Assembly (NCBI GenBank): GCA_016271365.2
Contig: CM028132.1
Location: 585,535,001 to 585,599,000 of the forward strand
DNA length: 64,000 nt
Source of the DNA: Neoceratodus forsteri
Taxonomy: Eukaryota; Chordata; Ceratodontiformes; Ceratodontidae
Direction: 5' to 3'
Position numbers and translations under genes: made by a program. Numbering within the stretch: position 1 is the stretch's first letter; each line of letters begins with the position of its first letter. The notes under the pieces were generated by a model, which was not told the DNA's origin, ran no database searches, and worked only from the letters and a program-made list of their open reading frames with translations. Shown piece after piece: positions 35,387 through 47,405 of this stretch.

Positions 35387-35948
35387 ACCAGTATGGGAAT
35401 GAAAGGAGTGGGTGGGACACAATGCACAGGGAGGTGGCAGGTGGTTGTCATTTATTATTCTGGGATGGACAGAATGCAGAGAGAGGCAGTGGGAGGGATG
35501 TCATTTACAATACCAGGATGGGAACAGAGGGCAGGGGTGAGACAGTATGCAGAGGGAGGTAGTGGGGTGGTTGCCATTCACTATACCCAGACTGGAATGT
35601 GGGGCAGGAATGGGACAGCACTCAAAGGGAAGCAGTGAGAGGGTGGTTAGGCACTATACTGGGTGGGGTATGGAGGGTGGGGTTGGTACAGCATGCAGAG
35701 AGAGGCAGCGGGAGGGTTGTATTTCAACATGCTGGCATAGGGACATAGGGAAGAAGTGGGACAGCATGCAGAGCGAGGCAGCAGAAGGGTTGCCATTCAC
35801 TGTATTGGGATGAGAATGGAAGACAGGGGTGGGAAAGTATGCAGAGGGAGACAGCAGGAAGGTTGTCATTTACTTTACTGAGAAAGGAACGAAGGGTGGG
35901 GGTAGCACAGCATGTACAGGGAGGCAGTAAAAGAGATGTAATTTTCAA

Positions 35949-36107
35949 TAGTTCCAAACAGAACAAATTCTGCCTCAGTGGAGGGTGAGATTCTCATTTG
36001 AAATTGCTGTAATACACAGAATAAATGGTGGAAATCCTTCACTCAAAACATTTATCCAAGCTTTCAGAAGTGTTCTTCTGCTGTTGCTCTGTCATTTGGA
36101 AACTGTC
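35949..36107. mobile_element. 159-bp insertion with 8-bp duplication (hAT-like MITE?)
   Basis: The octamer attttcaa flanks the insert at 35941-35948 and 36108-36115. The ends are imperfectly complementary (tagttccaaacag and ..tttggaaactgtc). An 8-bp duplication is typical of hAT elements, but the ends are too degenerate for a firm call. Confidence 0.4.
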
Positions 36108-36340
36108 ATTTTCAACAGCTGGATGGGAACAGAGGTTGGGTTGGTGTGGGACAGCACTCAGAGGGAGGCAGTGGGAGGGAGGTCATTCATTATACCAGGA
36201 GGGGAACAGAGGGTGGGGATGGCACAGCACGCAGTGGGAGGCAGCAGAAAGTTTATCATTCACTATACTGAGAGAGGAACGGAGAGTGGGGAAGGGACTG
36301 CATGCAGATGGAGGTAGCAGGATTGTTGTCTTTCAATATA

Positions 36341-37300
36341 ATAGACATAGTTGACAACATAAAATATCTCAGGCTAACTATTGACCAGGGTCTCACCTTT
36401 AAGCCCCATATTGACCAGGTAGCAAAGTCTATCCACGTCAAACTTGGCACCATGTACAGGCTAAAAAAACAACTTATCCCGGAGGCTAGATGAGCAATCG
36501 CCTCCAGTGTTCTCCTACCCACATTAACCTATGCTGTCCCGGTAATCCAGGGCATGGCAAAGGGCGAGGTTAGCAGGCTTCAGGTCCTGTACAACAAGGT
36601 TGCGAGGTTTGCAACAATGTGTCAACCAAGAAACCACCCCTGCATCTCACTAGCCCAGCTACAATGGCCTTCTTTCGAGGCTCATCTACATTATCCCCTG
36701 CTCTACCATGCATACCAATTACAGAGCCTGGCGGCCCCAACAAGCCTAACAGGAATAATCATGGCTAAGCCCAACCCTCGAATACTCAGGACCTCGGGTC
36801 GGTCCCTACTGGCAATCCCCAGAATCAAGACTCACAAAGGAGGCAATTCCTTTGCTCTCACAGCCCCTAAACTGTGGAACACTCTCCCACCTCTAGTACA
36901 GAAAGCCCCCTCGCTACCAATCTTTCGCACTAGGCTTAAGTCCCTTTTGCTCGGGACAAGCTCATGCCACTGTGAGGGTATAGAATAATCACCCCCGATC
37001 CTAATCACAACACCCATCCCCCCTCTTCTCACCTTAACCTACATTAAATCATGCCTTAAATCCTTAAATCTTTCAAGTGTTGCATTTATGGTCTACGATT
37101 TGAATAATTGCCTGTACTGTTATCCTCATTATCTTGACTACTTCTCGTAACCCTGTATCACCTGACTGTATGTATTGTATTGCTTCTAGATCACCTGATT
37201 GCATGTATCATATTGCTTCTGTTCCCGGGTTGCTCCTGAAAAAGGGACCTTCTGTGCCCAGTGGGCCAACCCGGTCATCAAAATTTAATAAATAAATAAA
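36341..37300 (+). mobile_element. LINE 3' fragment inserted in the minisatellite
   Basis: The array unit is split at ttcaatata and resumes at atattgggat. The insert carries DNIKYLRLTIDQGLTFKPHI (36345-36410), then after one stop LLPTLTYAVPVIQG, and TAPKLWNTLPPLVQKAPSLP (36860-36920). This is the C-terminal domain of a CR1/L2-group LINE. It ends in aatttaataaataaataaaat at 37281-37301, preceded by a 3' UTR. It is truncated 5' of the RT catalytic core. Confidence 0.8.
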
Positions 37301-38450
37301 ATATTGGGATGAGAACAGAAAACATGAGTGGGACAGTATGCAGAGGCAGTCAGCAGGAAGGTTGTCATTTACTATGCCAGGACAGGAATGGAGGGTGAGG
37401 GTGGGACAGCAGGCAGAGGGAGGAAGAGAGCAAGATGGTTTTCATTCACAATGCCGGGATGGGAATGGAGGAAGAAGTGGAACAGAATGCAGAGGGAGGT
37501 AGTTGGAGGGTTGTCATTTACTATACTCGGACAGGAACAGAGGGTGTGGGTGGGCCAGCACACAGAGAGAAGCAGCAGGTTCTCATTTACTATACTGGGA
37601 CACAACCAGAGGATGGGGGTGGGATAGTACACAAAGGGAGGCAGTGGGAGGGATGTAATTTACAATGCTGGGATGGGAACGAAGCGTGAGGATGGAACAG
37701 CACATAGATGGAGGCAGTGTGTGGGTAGACATTCACTATACTGGGAGGGGAGTGGGGGGGCTGGTAATGGTACAGCATGTGGGGGGGCGGTGAGAGTGTT
37801 GTCCTTTACTATATCATGACAGAAATGGAGGGTGGTGGTGGGACAGCAAGCAGAGTGAGGCAGCCAGAGGGGTGTCCTTCAGTATACTGAGATGGGAATG
37901 GAGAGTGGACAATGGCACAGCACACAGAGGCAAGCAGCAAGATGGTTGTCCTTCATACACCAGGATGGGAATGGAAGGCAGGTGTGGGACAGCATACAGA
38001 GAAAGGCAGCGAGAGGGTTTTCATTCACTATACTGGCATGGGAATGGAGAGTGGGGGTGGCACAGCATGCAGAGGGAGTTAGCAGAAGAGTTTTAGTTTA
38101 CTATCCTATGACAGGAAGGGTGGGTGGGGATGGGATAGCACACAGAGGAAGGCTGTGGGAGGGTTATCATTTACTATACCAGGATGGGAACAGATGGTGA
38201 GGGTGGGACAGCATGTAGAGGGAGGCAGTGGGAGGGTTGTCATTTACTATGCTGGGACTGGAATCAAGGGTGGGGATGGGACAGCACTCAGAGGAAGGCA
38301 ACAGGAAGGTGGTCATTCACTATACTGTGAGGGGAATGGGGACGGGGTTTGGACAGCATGCAGAGAGAGGTGGCGGAGGGTTATAATTAACTATACTGGG
38401 AGGGGAACATTAGGTGGCGGTGGGACAGCACACAGAGAGGTACTTGGAGG

Positions 38451-39791
38451 CTCTATATTAAACCCTCTAAGCTTCCAGTTGCCCTTCATTCTGTCCCTCT
38501 AGAGTGGTCCCTTAGGGCTTGGTCCCAGATGCAAATACACTTGTCTTTTTCTTGGAGTAAATCTAAAACCCAACCCTTATTTGGCAACCCGAACATCAAG
38601 ATTGTTAACAAGTTGATACCTAGCTCTCTTTGCCTTCAGTTAAAAAGTTATACAATAGGAGACTTTTTCGAAGGTGATGCACTGTTGTCCTTTCAGCCCC
38701 TCCAGTCCCACTTTCATATCCCACAATGGGGTTATTTCAAGTTTTTGCAGATTACAAGAGCCATGATGGTGCATATGGGCCCTAAGCCTTGGGAACAGGT
38801 AGACCTGGCAGTAGTGGAGGTTTTTTTCAAGCTGTAATAAATCCCCATGCAGTATCTGCTTTATACAAATTATTCCAGCTTTTAGACCCTCAGATACCAA
38901 TCAGCATCTGTTACAATTGGTTACAGATGCTTCATCTCCCCGATCATAAAGACGTTTGGCATTTGGTGTGGATGAACCTGTATAAATATGTGAAGCAGGA
39001 TAGGCTGCGGCTCACACAATTTAATGTTTTACATGATCTCTACTTTACTCCATTGAAACTTTATAGATTCAGCAAATTATTCTTTTAACCTGTTCCCGGT
39101 GCAGTGAGGCAGAGGGGCACCATTACCACATGCTGTGGGATTGTCCGAACATCAAGCCCTTCTGGATATCAATTAAGGATGCCCTTGATCCTCTACTTGG
39201 CCTGAGCAACCCACAGTTTGCATGGTTGGCCATTTTCCTCAAGAGTCTATTAAGATTTGGAAAGCCCATACTGTATTTCTTTGATTGCCGTCACTGCGAA
39301 ATTAGTTATTCAGTGGCATTGGAAAGATGCCACCCAACCTTCTTTTCAGAATGGCACCAGGAGATATTAATGGCTCTCACTTTGTAGAAGCATAGAAGCA
39401 TATTGCCACCATGAGAAAGAGGGTTCATCGTTACAGTGTGATATGGGAACCCTCTATACACTTTTGTTCGCTTATTGAGGAACTCAATTGTCCTAATCAC
39501 CCCAGTTAATTTAATTGTTTCTGTCTCTTGGTTTAGTGTTCCATGGCACCTATCCTACTTTTAACTTTATATATTAGGCTGTGGATGGTGCGGGGGCTTG
39601 TCTCTTTATCTTTGGTGGTCTGGTTTTGGCCCTTCTGTATTTTGACTACTACTTTATTGCATTCCATTTGATATGCCTGTTTGGTAGAGTTTCTTCTTGT
39701 ATCATTTTTGTTCTTTACGCTAGGATTGTGCATTTGCTATTGATTTGGTGTTACTGAAAAACTTAATAAGGTGTGTTGAATAAAAAAAGAG
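38451..39791 (+). mobile_element. L1/Tx1 LINE 3' fragment with 17-bp target-site duplication
   Basis: The exact 17-mer agagaggtacttggagg flanks the insert at 38434-38450 and 39792-39808. The insert ends with aataaaaaaag. Frames read the C-terminal region of an L1/Tx1 ORF2: IPQWGYFKFLQITRAM near 38720, then after frame changes a Cys/His block (CSRC, GHHYHMLWDCPNIKPFW) at about 39090-39160, and IFFDWRH-like text near 39290. The family motif H..W.CP.I..FW is clear. This is target-primed reverse transcription with 5' truncation into a pre-existing array. Confidence 0.85.
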
Positions 39792-41345
39792 AGAGAGGTA
39801 CTTGGAGGGTCGTAATTCACTGTACTGGGATAGGAACAGATGGTGTTGGTGGGACAGCATGCAGAGGGAGGCAGTGGGAGGGTTGTCATTTACTATACTG
39901 GGATGGGAATAGATGGTGGGGGTGGAACAATATGCAGAAGGAGGGTTGTCATTCACTATACTGGGAGGGGAAAGGAGGGTGGGGTTGGGACTGCATGCAG
40001 AGGGAGGCAGCGGGAGTGTTATTTACCATACCTGGATGGCAATGTAGATCATGGGTGGGACAATATGCAGAGGGAGGCAGTGGGAGGGTTCTCATTTACT
40101 ATACCATGGTGGGAACAGATGGTGTGGGTGGGACAGCATGAAGATGGAGGCTGCCAGAGAATTGTCATTTTCTATACTTGGATGGGAACAGATGGTGTAG
40201 GTGGGAAAGCTTGCAGAGGGAGACAGAAGCAGAGTTGTTATTCACTATGCCAGGACTGGAACTAAGGGTGGGGACAGGACAGCACTCAGAGGAAGGCAGC
40301 AAGAGGGTAGCCATTCACTATACTGGAGGGGAATGGAGGGCGGTATTAGGATGACATGCAGAGAGACAGCAGAATGGATGTCATTCACTATGCAGGGGCA
40401 GGAACGCAGGGTAGGGGTGGGACAGCATGCAGGGGAAGGCAGTTGGAGGGTTGTCATTTGCTATTCTGGGAGGGGAACAGAGGGTAGGGGTAAGAAAGAA
40501 TGCAGAGGGAGGTAGAGGGAGGGTTGTCATTTGCTACTCCGGGGTGGGAACAGAGGGTTGGGGTGAGACATCATGCAGAGAGAGAGGCAGCGGGAGGGTT
40601 GTCATTCTTTATAATGGATCAGGAATGAAGGATGAGAGTGAGATAGTATGCAATGGGAGGCTGTGAGAGGGTTGTCATTTACTATATCAGGCTGGGAATG
40701 GGTGGTGGGGGTGGGACAGCATGCACAGTGAGGCAGTGGGAGGGTTGTCATTCACTATTCTGAGACAGAAACAGAGGGTGGAGGTGGGACAGCACACAAA
40801 GGTAGGCAGCCAGAGGGTTGTCATTTACTATACCAGGAAAGGAACATAGGGTAGAGGTGGGGCAGCATGTAGGGGAGGCAGAAAGAGGGTTGTAATTCAC
40901 TATACTGGGAGAGGAATGGAGGGTGGAGGGGGGGCAACATGCATAAAGAGACATTAGGGGTTGTAATTTACTATACTGGGACAGGAACAGGGGGTGGGGT
41001 GGGACAGCACACAGAGAGAGGCAGTCAGAAGGTTGTTATTCACTATACTGGAATGGGAATGGAAGGAAGGGGATGGACAGCCCACAAAAAGAGGCAATGG
41101 GAGGGCTGTCATTAACTATGCTGAGATAGGAATGAAGAGCAGGACAGTACGCAAAGGTGGGGGGGAGCATGCAGAGGGAGGCAGTGGAAGGGTTGTCATT
41201 TATTACATTGGGACAGGAATGGAGGGTGGGGGTGGGACAGAATGCAGCGGGAGGGTTGTTCTTTGCTAGACTGTGATAGGATTGGAGGGTGGGGTTGTGG
41301 AACAACAAACACTGGGAGGGTTCTACTTTCTGTACAACAGGATGG

Positions 41346-41989
41346 AAATGATGACAATTGACTGCTTGCTGGGTTGTGGTGATATGGGTGGTGCTTTTCT
41401 TTGAACTCCATAAAGTTTCCACCCCACAAGCACAGAAGAGTGTCATGATAAGCCTGGTTGATCACTGGCCTGACACTGTCGAGCCCACTATAGACTGCCC
41501 TACATTGGACCAACAATGAAACACTTCTGAAATCCACTATCCTAGCAATATGTTTGCTTTGCAGAAGCTCAAACAAACATAAAAATGCTTGTACTTCTTT
41601 TTATTACGGAGGCACTCCTTATTGTTAAAATACTTTTTCAATGAAGCATCACAACCCATTCTTCATTCTTATTCCTCCTCAGATGCTTCTTAAACTTACA
41701 TGCCTTTATCTCTCCTCCCCTTCATGACCTTTTCTCTATATATTTCATACCAAGTTTTCAAATCTTTCCAGCCAGTTGACAAATCCACCAAGACAAAAGT
41801 TAGTTTTTTTCCTTATTTTGTCAAATATACAACAGCCTTGTTATAGTTTCACTATATGAGCATCTGATACACGCTAGATAACTCATCAAGTGACACAGCA
41901 TAACGTGATCACTTTGACTGACAGAGAACTGGGCCACAAAATAAAATGATACTTAGTACTGAGGCATCTAAACAAGTTAGAAACTTCCA
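41346..41989. other. Unassigned DNA
   Basis: Nothing recognised between the end of the minisatellite and the next repeat family. Confidence 0.35.
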
Positions 41990-43870
41990 TTCCTACAAGA
42001 AACACATTTAAACAAGCATTTGTCAATGCCGAATGTTTGCTTGCTTGTATTAGCATTGGAAGTGCAGGAGTTAGACAGATACAGAACTGGAATGGTAGTG
42101 AAGTATTGAACTTCATGAACCCCACCTCCACCCTACAGAGATGGACAGGCCTTGGGGCATGCCTTTGGGTCGTCGCTCATAATGCTTACACCATTTCACC
42201 TCACCCTATCCTGCAGACACCGACAAGTGTCGAGGTGTGTCTTGGGGTGTTCGGCTTCAAAGTCACCAAATTCCATAAGGACATATGCTGAAATGGATGC
42301 AGTATAGGAGAATGGGGTGAAGTCTGGGGCCAAAGAGTCCAAGACACACCTCGATGCCTGTCACTATCTGCAGGATGGGGGTGAAATGGCATGGGCATTA
42401 CATTCAGCAATCCAAAGGCACACCCCTGACACCTGTCAGTCTGTACAGGGTGGGATGCTATAGTTAGGAACCATAATGCCCCGGGTGTTAGTCAGTATTT
42501 GCACTACAAATTTTCAACATGGCCTTTTTGTGACCCACACCTCATGAAAGCATTTGTTACCTCTGCTCATGAACAGTGGCACTGTGATTTTGTTAATCTG
42601 TCTCGAATGTTGATTTGCTACAGCTACCGCGCCACTCTGCGCCAGATGTGCAAAAACACAGTTCGGACAGGATGTGAAAAATGGCAGCTATCCTGTTCAT
42701 AAGGAGGTGTGGAAAATGCCAATGTTGAAAATCTGGAGTGAAAATATTAAAAATTCTTGAAGTTACGAGCATGTGTGGAAACTGCCAATGCACACTCGTA
42801 ATACAGTCATTTTGTGAAATGTTCTCACCAAATTTTAAACATAGGCATTTTGGAACCTCTACTCATGAACAGTGTCACTGTGATTTTGTTAATCTGCCCC
42901 AAAAGCTGATTTCCCACAGTGACCGCACCATTGTGCACCACATGTGCAAAACCATATTTTGGGCAGGATGTGAAAAATGACAGCGGTACTGTTCATAAAG
43001 AGGTGTGCAAAGATGACAGTGCTGAAAATCTGGAGTGAAAATATTACAAATTTTTAGAGTTATGAGCGTGCATCATTTTTTGGAATTTTTTCACCAAATT
43101 TGCAACATAGGCCTTTTGGGAGCCCACCTCATGAACAGTAACACTGTCATTTTGTTACTCAGTCCCAAAAGGTGAGTCCGCGCAGTGACCACAAAATCAC
43201 CTTTTGGGAATGAATAACAACATGACAGTGATTGAATTCATGAGGCGGGGTCCCAAGAACCCCATGTTGAAAATCTGGTGCCAAAATTCACAGAAATGGC
43301 TGAGATATCCACTTAAGTTGAAAAAAAAACATTTATGCCATTATACAGCTTACCCGCATTTCTTCAGTTCGTGGTCAGCTTTGAAGAGGGCAGACGTGTT
43401 CCAGATCCACCGAAGATCATCACACCAGGCTCTGCAGGAAAGTATGGGGTGGGGAGGTGTGGAGATGTGGGTGCGCAGAGGGTGGGTGCGGGTTGGGGGA
43501 GGGGCACAAGACACAACGAGGGACCATTTTCTACTTTTCAGGTAAAAAAAAAAACATTGCGGCAAGGTTTCCTTTTTTTGCAGTTAGATTTGATATGCTG
43601 GGTTGGGCTCCCAGCATGCCACCTGCATGTTTCTTTTGGGGGGGGCTAGAGATGATGGGGATTGGGCCCCTTGTCAGCAAAGAAAAAAGGATCTGTGCTG
43701 GGGGGACACGATTCTGAGGGGAATTGGGCACCTCCCTTGGCAAACAAGATCTACGGGGACATTATGCTGATGGGGGGGTGGGCTCCCCTGTCAGGAAATG
43801 AACTGGGAAGGGGGCATGCCAACAGAGGGATTGGGCACCCCTGTCGGCTTTCATGGGGACTCTGAGGCAG
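41990..43870 (-). repeat. Palindrome-module repeat family, copy 2 (inverted relative to copy 1)
   Basis: The reverse complement of 41990-43330 follows 7100-8110 module by module: cattggaagtgcaggagtta at one end, three hairpin modules between 42500 and 43290, and a tail with gccattatacagcttaccc and ttcttcagttcg. One palindromic module is centred near 43186 (cccaaaaggtga / tcaccttttggg). The copy continues beyond what copy 1 retains, into gaccattttctacttttcagg and repeated ggattgggcacccc phrases to 43870, shared with 19180-19740. Confidence 0.75.
42186..42400. repeat. ~215-bp imperfect palindrome
   Basis: The arms pair around about 42292: tcgaggtgtgtcttgg (42230-42245) with ccaagacacacctcga (42339-42354), and outward atcctgcag with ctgcaggat. 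The central phrase tataggagaatggggtga also occurs at 55379-55398 and in variant form at 15935-15953, linking it to the 386-bp palindromes. Confidence 0.75.
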
Positions 43871-44861
43871 ACGTCGACAGCCGCCATGTTACTGGAAATG
43901 TTACACTAGGCAAGGTACCGCCTTGCAATGACGGGTCATTCCCTCATGATTTTGTCTCAAGTTGGTGGCACACTTGCTGAACTAGTGTCAGCAGCAGCGT
44001 GCCACCGCATTGAGGAAAGGGGGTCAAGGCTTTAAATGCAGTGGGGGCATTGACCGCCACAGTGCCACACCTCCAAAGCTGTCACATAATGTTTCTTACG
44101 CATGCACACAAGCAAACATAAAAATAAGTAACTAACTTTGGATATTGCAAGTGTTCAGTGCCAGCCGTAGCTCTAAAGATTAAGGGTAGTAATTTTAATT
44201 AAAAGATAATTATAGTTTAAATTGTGTGCAACAGCTCCGGATGATAAAGGATGATATCTTACAGTTAATGGGAAACTGGGGCAAAAATCTGCTGCACTTG
44301 TCAAAATCTATGGACCTACCAACCCTGCTTGTAATAGTTTTATGGAAATCTCTAATAAACTTAAACCCTTCCTTCGCAGTATCATAATTATTGGTGATGA
44401 TACCAATTATACGCTTAATTCCTTACTGGAAAGAGCTAACACAAGAGCACATAGATCCAACCAATGCTGATAAAGCCCGTTCTACATTAGCAGACAAATT
44501 TGGCTTAGTGAACTGGTGGGGAGGTTTTAGCCCCAAAGCCAAGGCATAGGAAGATTAGTTTCATCACAAAGAAGTACTGAACCACTCAAAGGGCATCCAT
44601 CACAATGCTAATGACATCACAGTTGCCTAGTGCATCACTGAAGCCAGAAGTTGTAGTCAAAGAGAAACAGTTCAATCTTTAGACAAACATCAAGTTTAAA
44701 AGCTATAACTAGTAAACTGATGTTGCACGGTATTTAAATCGAATATGCAATGGGCTGGCACAAAATACACAGTTGATCATTACTTGTGAATGGGCAGGAC
44801 TGTCATAACTCACTTGTGACTCTGTCACCTGTGAGTCATAGTCCTGCCTCCTCACACTTGA
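43871..44861. other. Unassigned DNA
   Basis: No coding or repeat feature was recognised. Confidence 0.35.
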
Positions 44862-45102
44862 AGATTTATTTTATTTATTTAATCATTCTTGGATTACAAT
44901 ACCTCTGAGCACAGACAGCTCATTTACAAAGGTTCCACGTCAGTGGGAAGGGGAGACAAAACATACAAAGGGGTAAAAGTACAATGTTTCCGAAACAGTA
45001 AAATAAAGTGAGCAAATATATATGTATCTATACGCAGTTTTATCATTCTAATAGGAGGAAAGCATAGATGAGAGGGGGAAGGATAAAGATGGGAGAAATA
45101 AA

Positions 45103-45177
<75 letters not shown>

Positions 45178-45285
45178 TAAGTGGCAGCCAAGATAAAATG
45201 TATATTCTGAGTGAGGCCATTGCATGTACCCTATACAGGGCACATACAAAAGACTGACTCAAAATATGCATTTTATTTTAATTAA
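44862..45285 (-). mobile_element. 5'-truncated LINE 3' end with internal (AAGA)n
   Basis: The low-coordinate end tttattttatttatttaatcattcttgg, followed by gagc..agctcatttacaaagg.tcca, matches the 3' end of the LINE at 48957 (ttatttatttattgaactctcgg, agctcgcttacaaagattcca). Only the 3' UTR is left. A pure (aaga)n microsatellite occupies 45099-45174; the Phe/Leu/Ser-repeat frame there is an artefact. Confidence 0.6.
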
Positions 45286-45571
45286 GAGATCGAGGGAGGT
45301 TAGCAAAGTGATAAGGGCAGCCAAGGCCTCAAAGAAGCTAAGGTTGGCACCGGGGATCAGGGATGGTGAAAAAGAATTTTTAAGTGCATCAGAGAGCGGA
45401 GAAGTTGTAGGGGCCAGATCACAAGGATAGAAAGATGGGGGGTGGGCAGAGGAGGGAGATGAGCAGGCAGAAGTACTAAATGAGTACTTCTGTTCAGTTT
45501 TCACAAGGGAAAAGGAAGGGCCAATTCCGCAGGGGAATGATATGGTAGAGGGGGGTTGATGGGGGGAAATA

Positions 45572-47373
45572 ATGGATGGCGAGATCCCAGTGAAGAGAGT
45601 GTGGAAAGGCCTTAAGTCCTTGCAGACAAACAAGACACAGGGGCCAGATGAAATCCACCCTAGAGTCATGAAGGAATTAGCAACGGTCCTGGCAGCACCT
45701 CTGTCAAAGTTGTTCAACACCTCCCTTCAGTCAGGATATGTACCACTGGTTTGGAAGACAGTGCATGTGGTGCTCCTCCATAAGAGCAGACCCAGTGATG
45801 AGCTGGGAAATTACAAACTGGTCAGCCTTACATCCATAGTGGGAAAATTAATGGAAACTATCTTAAAGGAGAGGTTGGTGGCATTCCTGGAAGTAAATGA
45901 CTTTCAGGACATTCGGCAACATGGGTTTGTCCAGGGGAGATCTTGTCAAACTAACCTGGTGGAATTTTTTGACTGGGTGACAAAAGCTCTAGACTGAAGT
46001 TGGCCAGTTGATGTCCTGTATCTAGACTTCAGCAAGGCATTTGACTCTGTGCTGCATGGGAGACTGATGGGCAAAGTGAGAAGCCTGGGGGTAGGGGTGA
46101 AGCTGGTACAGTGGATAGGGAACTGGCTGAGTAACAGACAGCAGAGGGTGGTGATGGGGTGAGAATTCTTGTCACCCAGGAAGGGCACTAATGCGGTCCC
46201 ACAAGGATTGCTTCCATAGCAGACATAGATGAGGGAGTTTAGAGTAAGATGAATCTGTTTGCCAACGGCTCCAAATTAGGTGCGCTGGTGGACTGTAAGA
46301 AAGGGAGGAGGGCATTCAAGGAGGATCTGAAAAGACTTAAACAATGGTCAAACACATGGCAGCTGAGAATCAATACTAGGAAGTGCAGTGAACTGCATAT
46401 CGGGGCCAGGAACCCAGGATACTGGTACCACTTGTAGGGGGAGAAGATATCCGCATTTGAGGAGGAAAAGGATCTGGATGTGATGATCACAGGGAATATA
46501 AATCACTCAGTACAGTGTAGAAAAGCAGTGGCAAAGGCAAACAGAATACTGGGGTGCATTGTTAGGGGGATCACGTCAAGGAGGGAGGAGGTTATTTTCC
46601 CACTGTACAGATCATTGGTTAGGCTGCACTTAGAGTACTGTGTACAGTTCTGGCGCCATACTTATAGAGGGACATCATGCTCCTGGAGGGAGTCCAGAGG
46701 AGGGCATCCAAGATGATCCAGGGAATGGGGGATAAATCCTATGAGGAGACACTAAGAGAGCTCAACATGTACTCCCTGGATGATAGAAGGGACAGAGGAG
46801 ATAAGATCAAGAACTTTAAGTACTTGAAGGGCATAAACAAAGTTTTTTTTTTTTTTTACCTTTGTTTTACCAGGTGAGACACACTAAGCTGAAAGCTTGT
46901 TTACAGCTGCAGCCTGGGAGCACAGGGAAGTTAAGTGACTTGCTCAGGGTCACATAACATGCAAGTGGGGCTGTGGGATTCAAACCCAGGTCTCCAGGTT
47001 TGCAGCTGAGAGCCTTAAACCACTGCGCTATACTGCCTCCCAAAGTTAGTAGTAAGGGTATGTTTAGATTAGGCTGAAACTGGTGGGGTGGAGGTTCAGG
47101 AGGGAGCTGAGGAAATATTACTTCATGGAAAGGGTGGTGGCAGCTTGGAACGCATTGCCTGAAGCGGTGATCTCGCTGGATTCAGTGGGAAGTTTTAAGA
47201 AGGGATGGGATAGGTTCATGGGCAAGGTACAAGTAGGGAGAGAATTGACCAGGGTGGTCAACTCAGGGAGGGAAAATTTGGCCGGAGGGATGGAAAGGGA
47301 AGGGGGCAGCAGCAGCAGTAGTCTGAACTGTGATCTGCGTTTTCAAGCAGAGGAGATAGACCTTGAGGCCTAA
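45572..47373 (+). pseudogene. Broken CR1 reverse transcriptase
   Basis: Seen motifs: LQTNKTQGPDEIHPRVMKEL, VHVVLLHKSRPSDELGNYKL, FQDIRQHGFVQGRSCQTNLV, then after a stop DVLYLDFSKAFDSVLHGRL. The PQG.LL.P motif (46200) runs into stops. The motif that should read FADD is FANGS near 46257-46272, so both catalytic Asp residues of block C are lost. Downstream come QWSNTWQLRINTRKC, PLYRSLVRLHLEYCVQFW and LEGVQRRASKMIQGM, then after the SINE RELRKYYFMERVVAAWNALP. It is dead but very recognisable. Confidence 0.8.
46845..47040 (-). mobile_element. MIR-like SINE inserted in CR1
   Basis: On the minus strand the head ggcagtatagcgcagtggtt (box A), gggtttgaatccca (box B) and core tgtgaccctgagcaagtcac are clear. 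The tail is ggtaaaacaaaggt followed by poly-A (poly-T at 46845-46857 on the plus strand). The heptamer caaagtt flanks it at 46838-46844 and 47041-47047, a probable target-site duplication. Removing it rejoins the CR1 frame region. Confidence 0.85.
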
Positions 47374-47405
47374 TTCTGCTGTCGTTGTCGTATGTTCGTA
47401 TGTTT

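Larger units (their letters stand above)
31187..41345. repeat. 73-bp minisatellite array with insertions
   Basis: The unit runs approximately as gtgggacagcatgcagaggg, aggcagtgggagggttgtca, ttcactatactgggatggga, then atggagggtgg. Exact spacing of 73 bp is seen between tgggac starts at 33421, 33494, 33567, 33640 and 33713. After subtracting the insertions listed separately, the arithmetic gives roughly 90 units (an estimate). Identity between units varies widely, and a few runs are homogeneous. Because 73 is not a multiple of 3, each frame rotates through the unit. The many Gly/Arg-rich frames on the plus strand and Ser/Pro-rich frames on the minus strand are artefacts of the array. Confidence 0.95.
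45290..47405 (+). mobile_element. CR1-clade LINE, split by a SINE
   Basis: The copy starts inside the linker before RT (VIRAAKASKKLRLAPGIRDG) and runs to a tail with 8-bp direct repeats (cgtatgtt twice at 47387-47404), the usual CR1 terminus type. Coding blocks lie at 45572-45997 (RT), 46249-46716 and 46677-46830. The C-terminal end at 47083-47373 comes after an intervening SINE. The 5' end is truncated and the endonuclease is absent. Confidence 0.85.

Noticed and set aside
31187..41345. Many open frames of 60-169 codons with Gly/Arg-rich or Pro/Ser/Cys-rich repeats
   Set aside because: They are translations of the 73-bp minisatellite. The same peptide phrases recur in rotating frames, and they overlap on both strands.
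31187..41345. CRISPR array
   Set aside because: The repeats are contiguous with no unique spacers, and the context is eukaryotic.
45043..45271. Phe/Leu/Ser-repeat protein
   Set aside because: Translation of the (aaga)n microsatellite.
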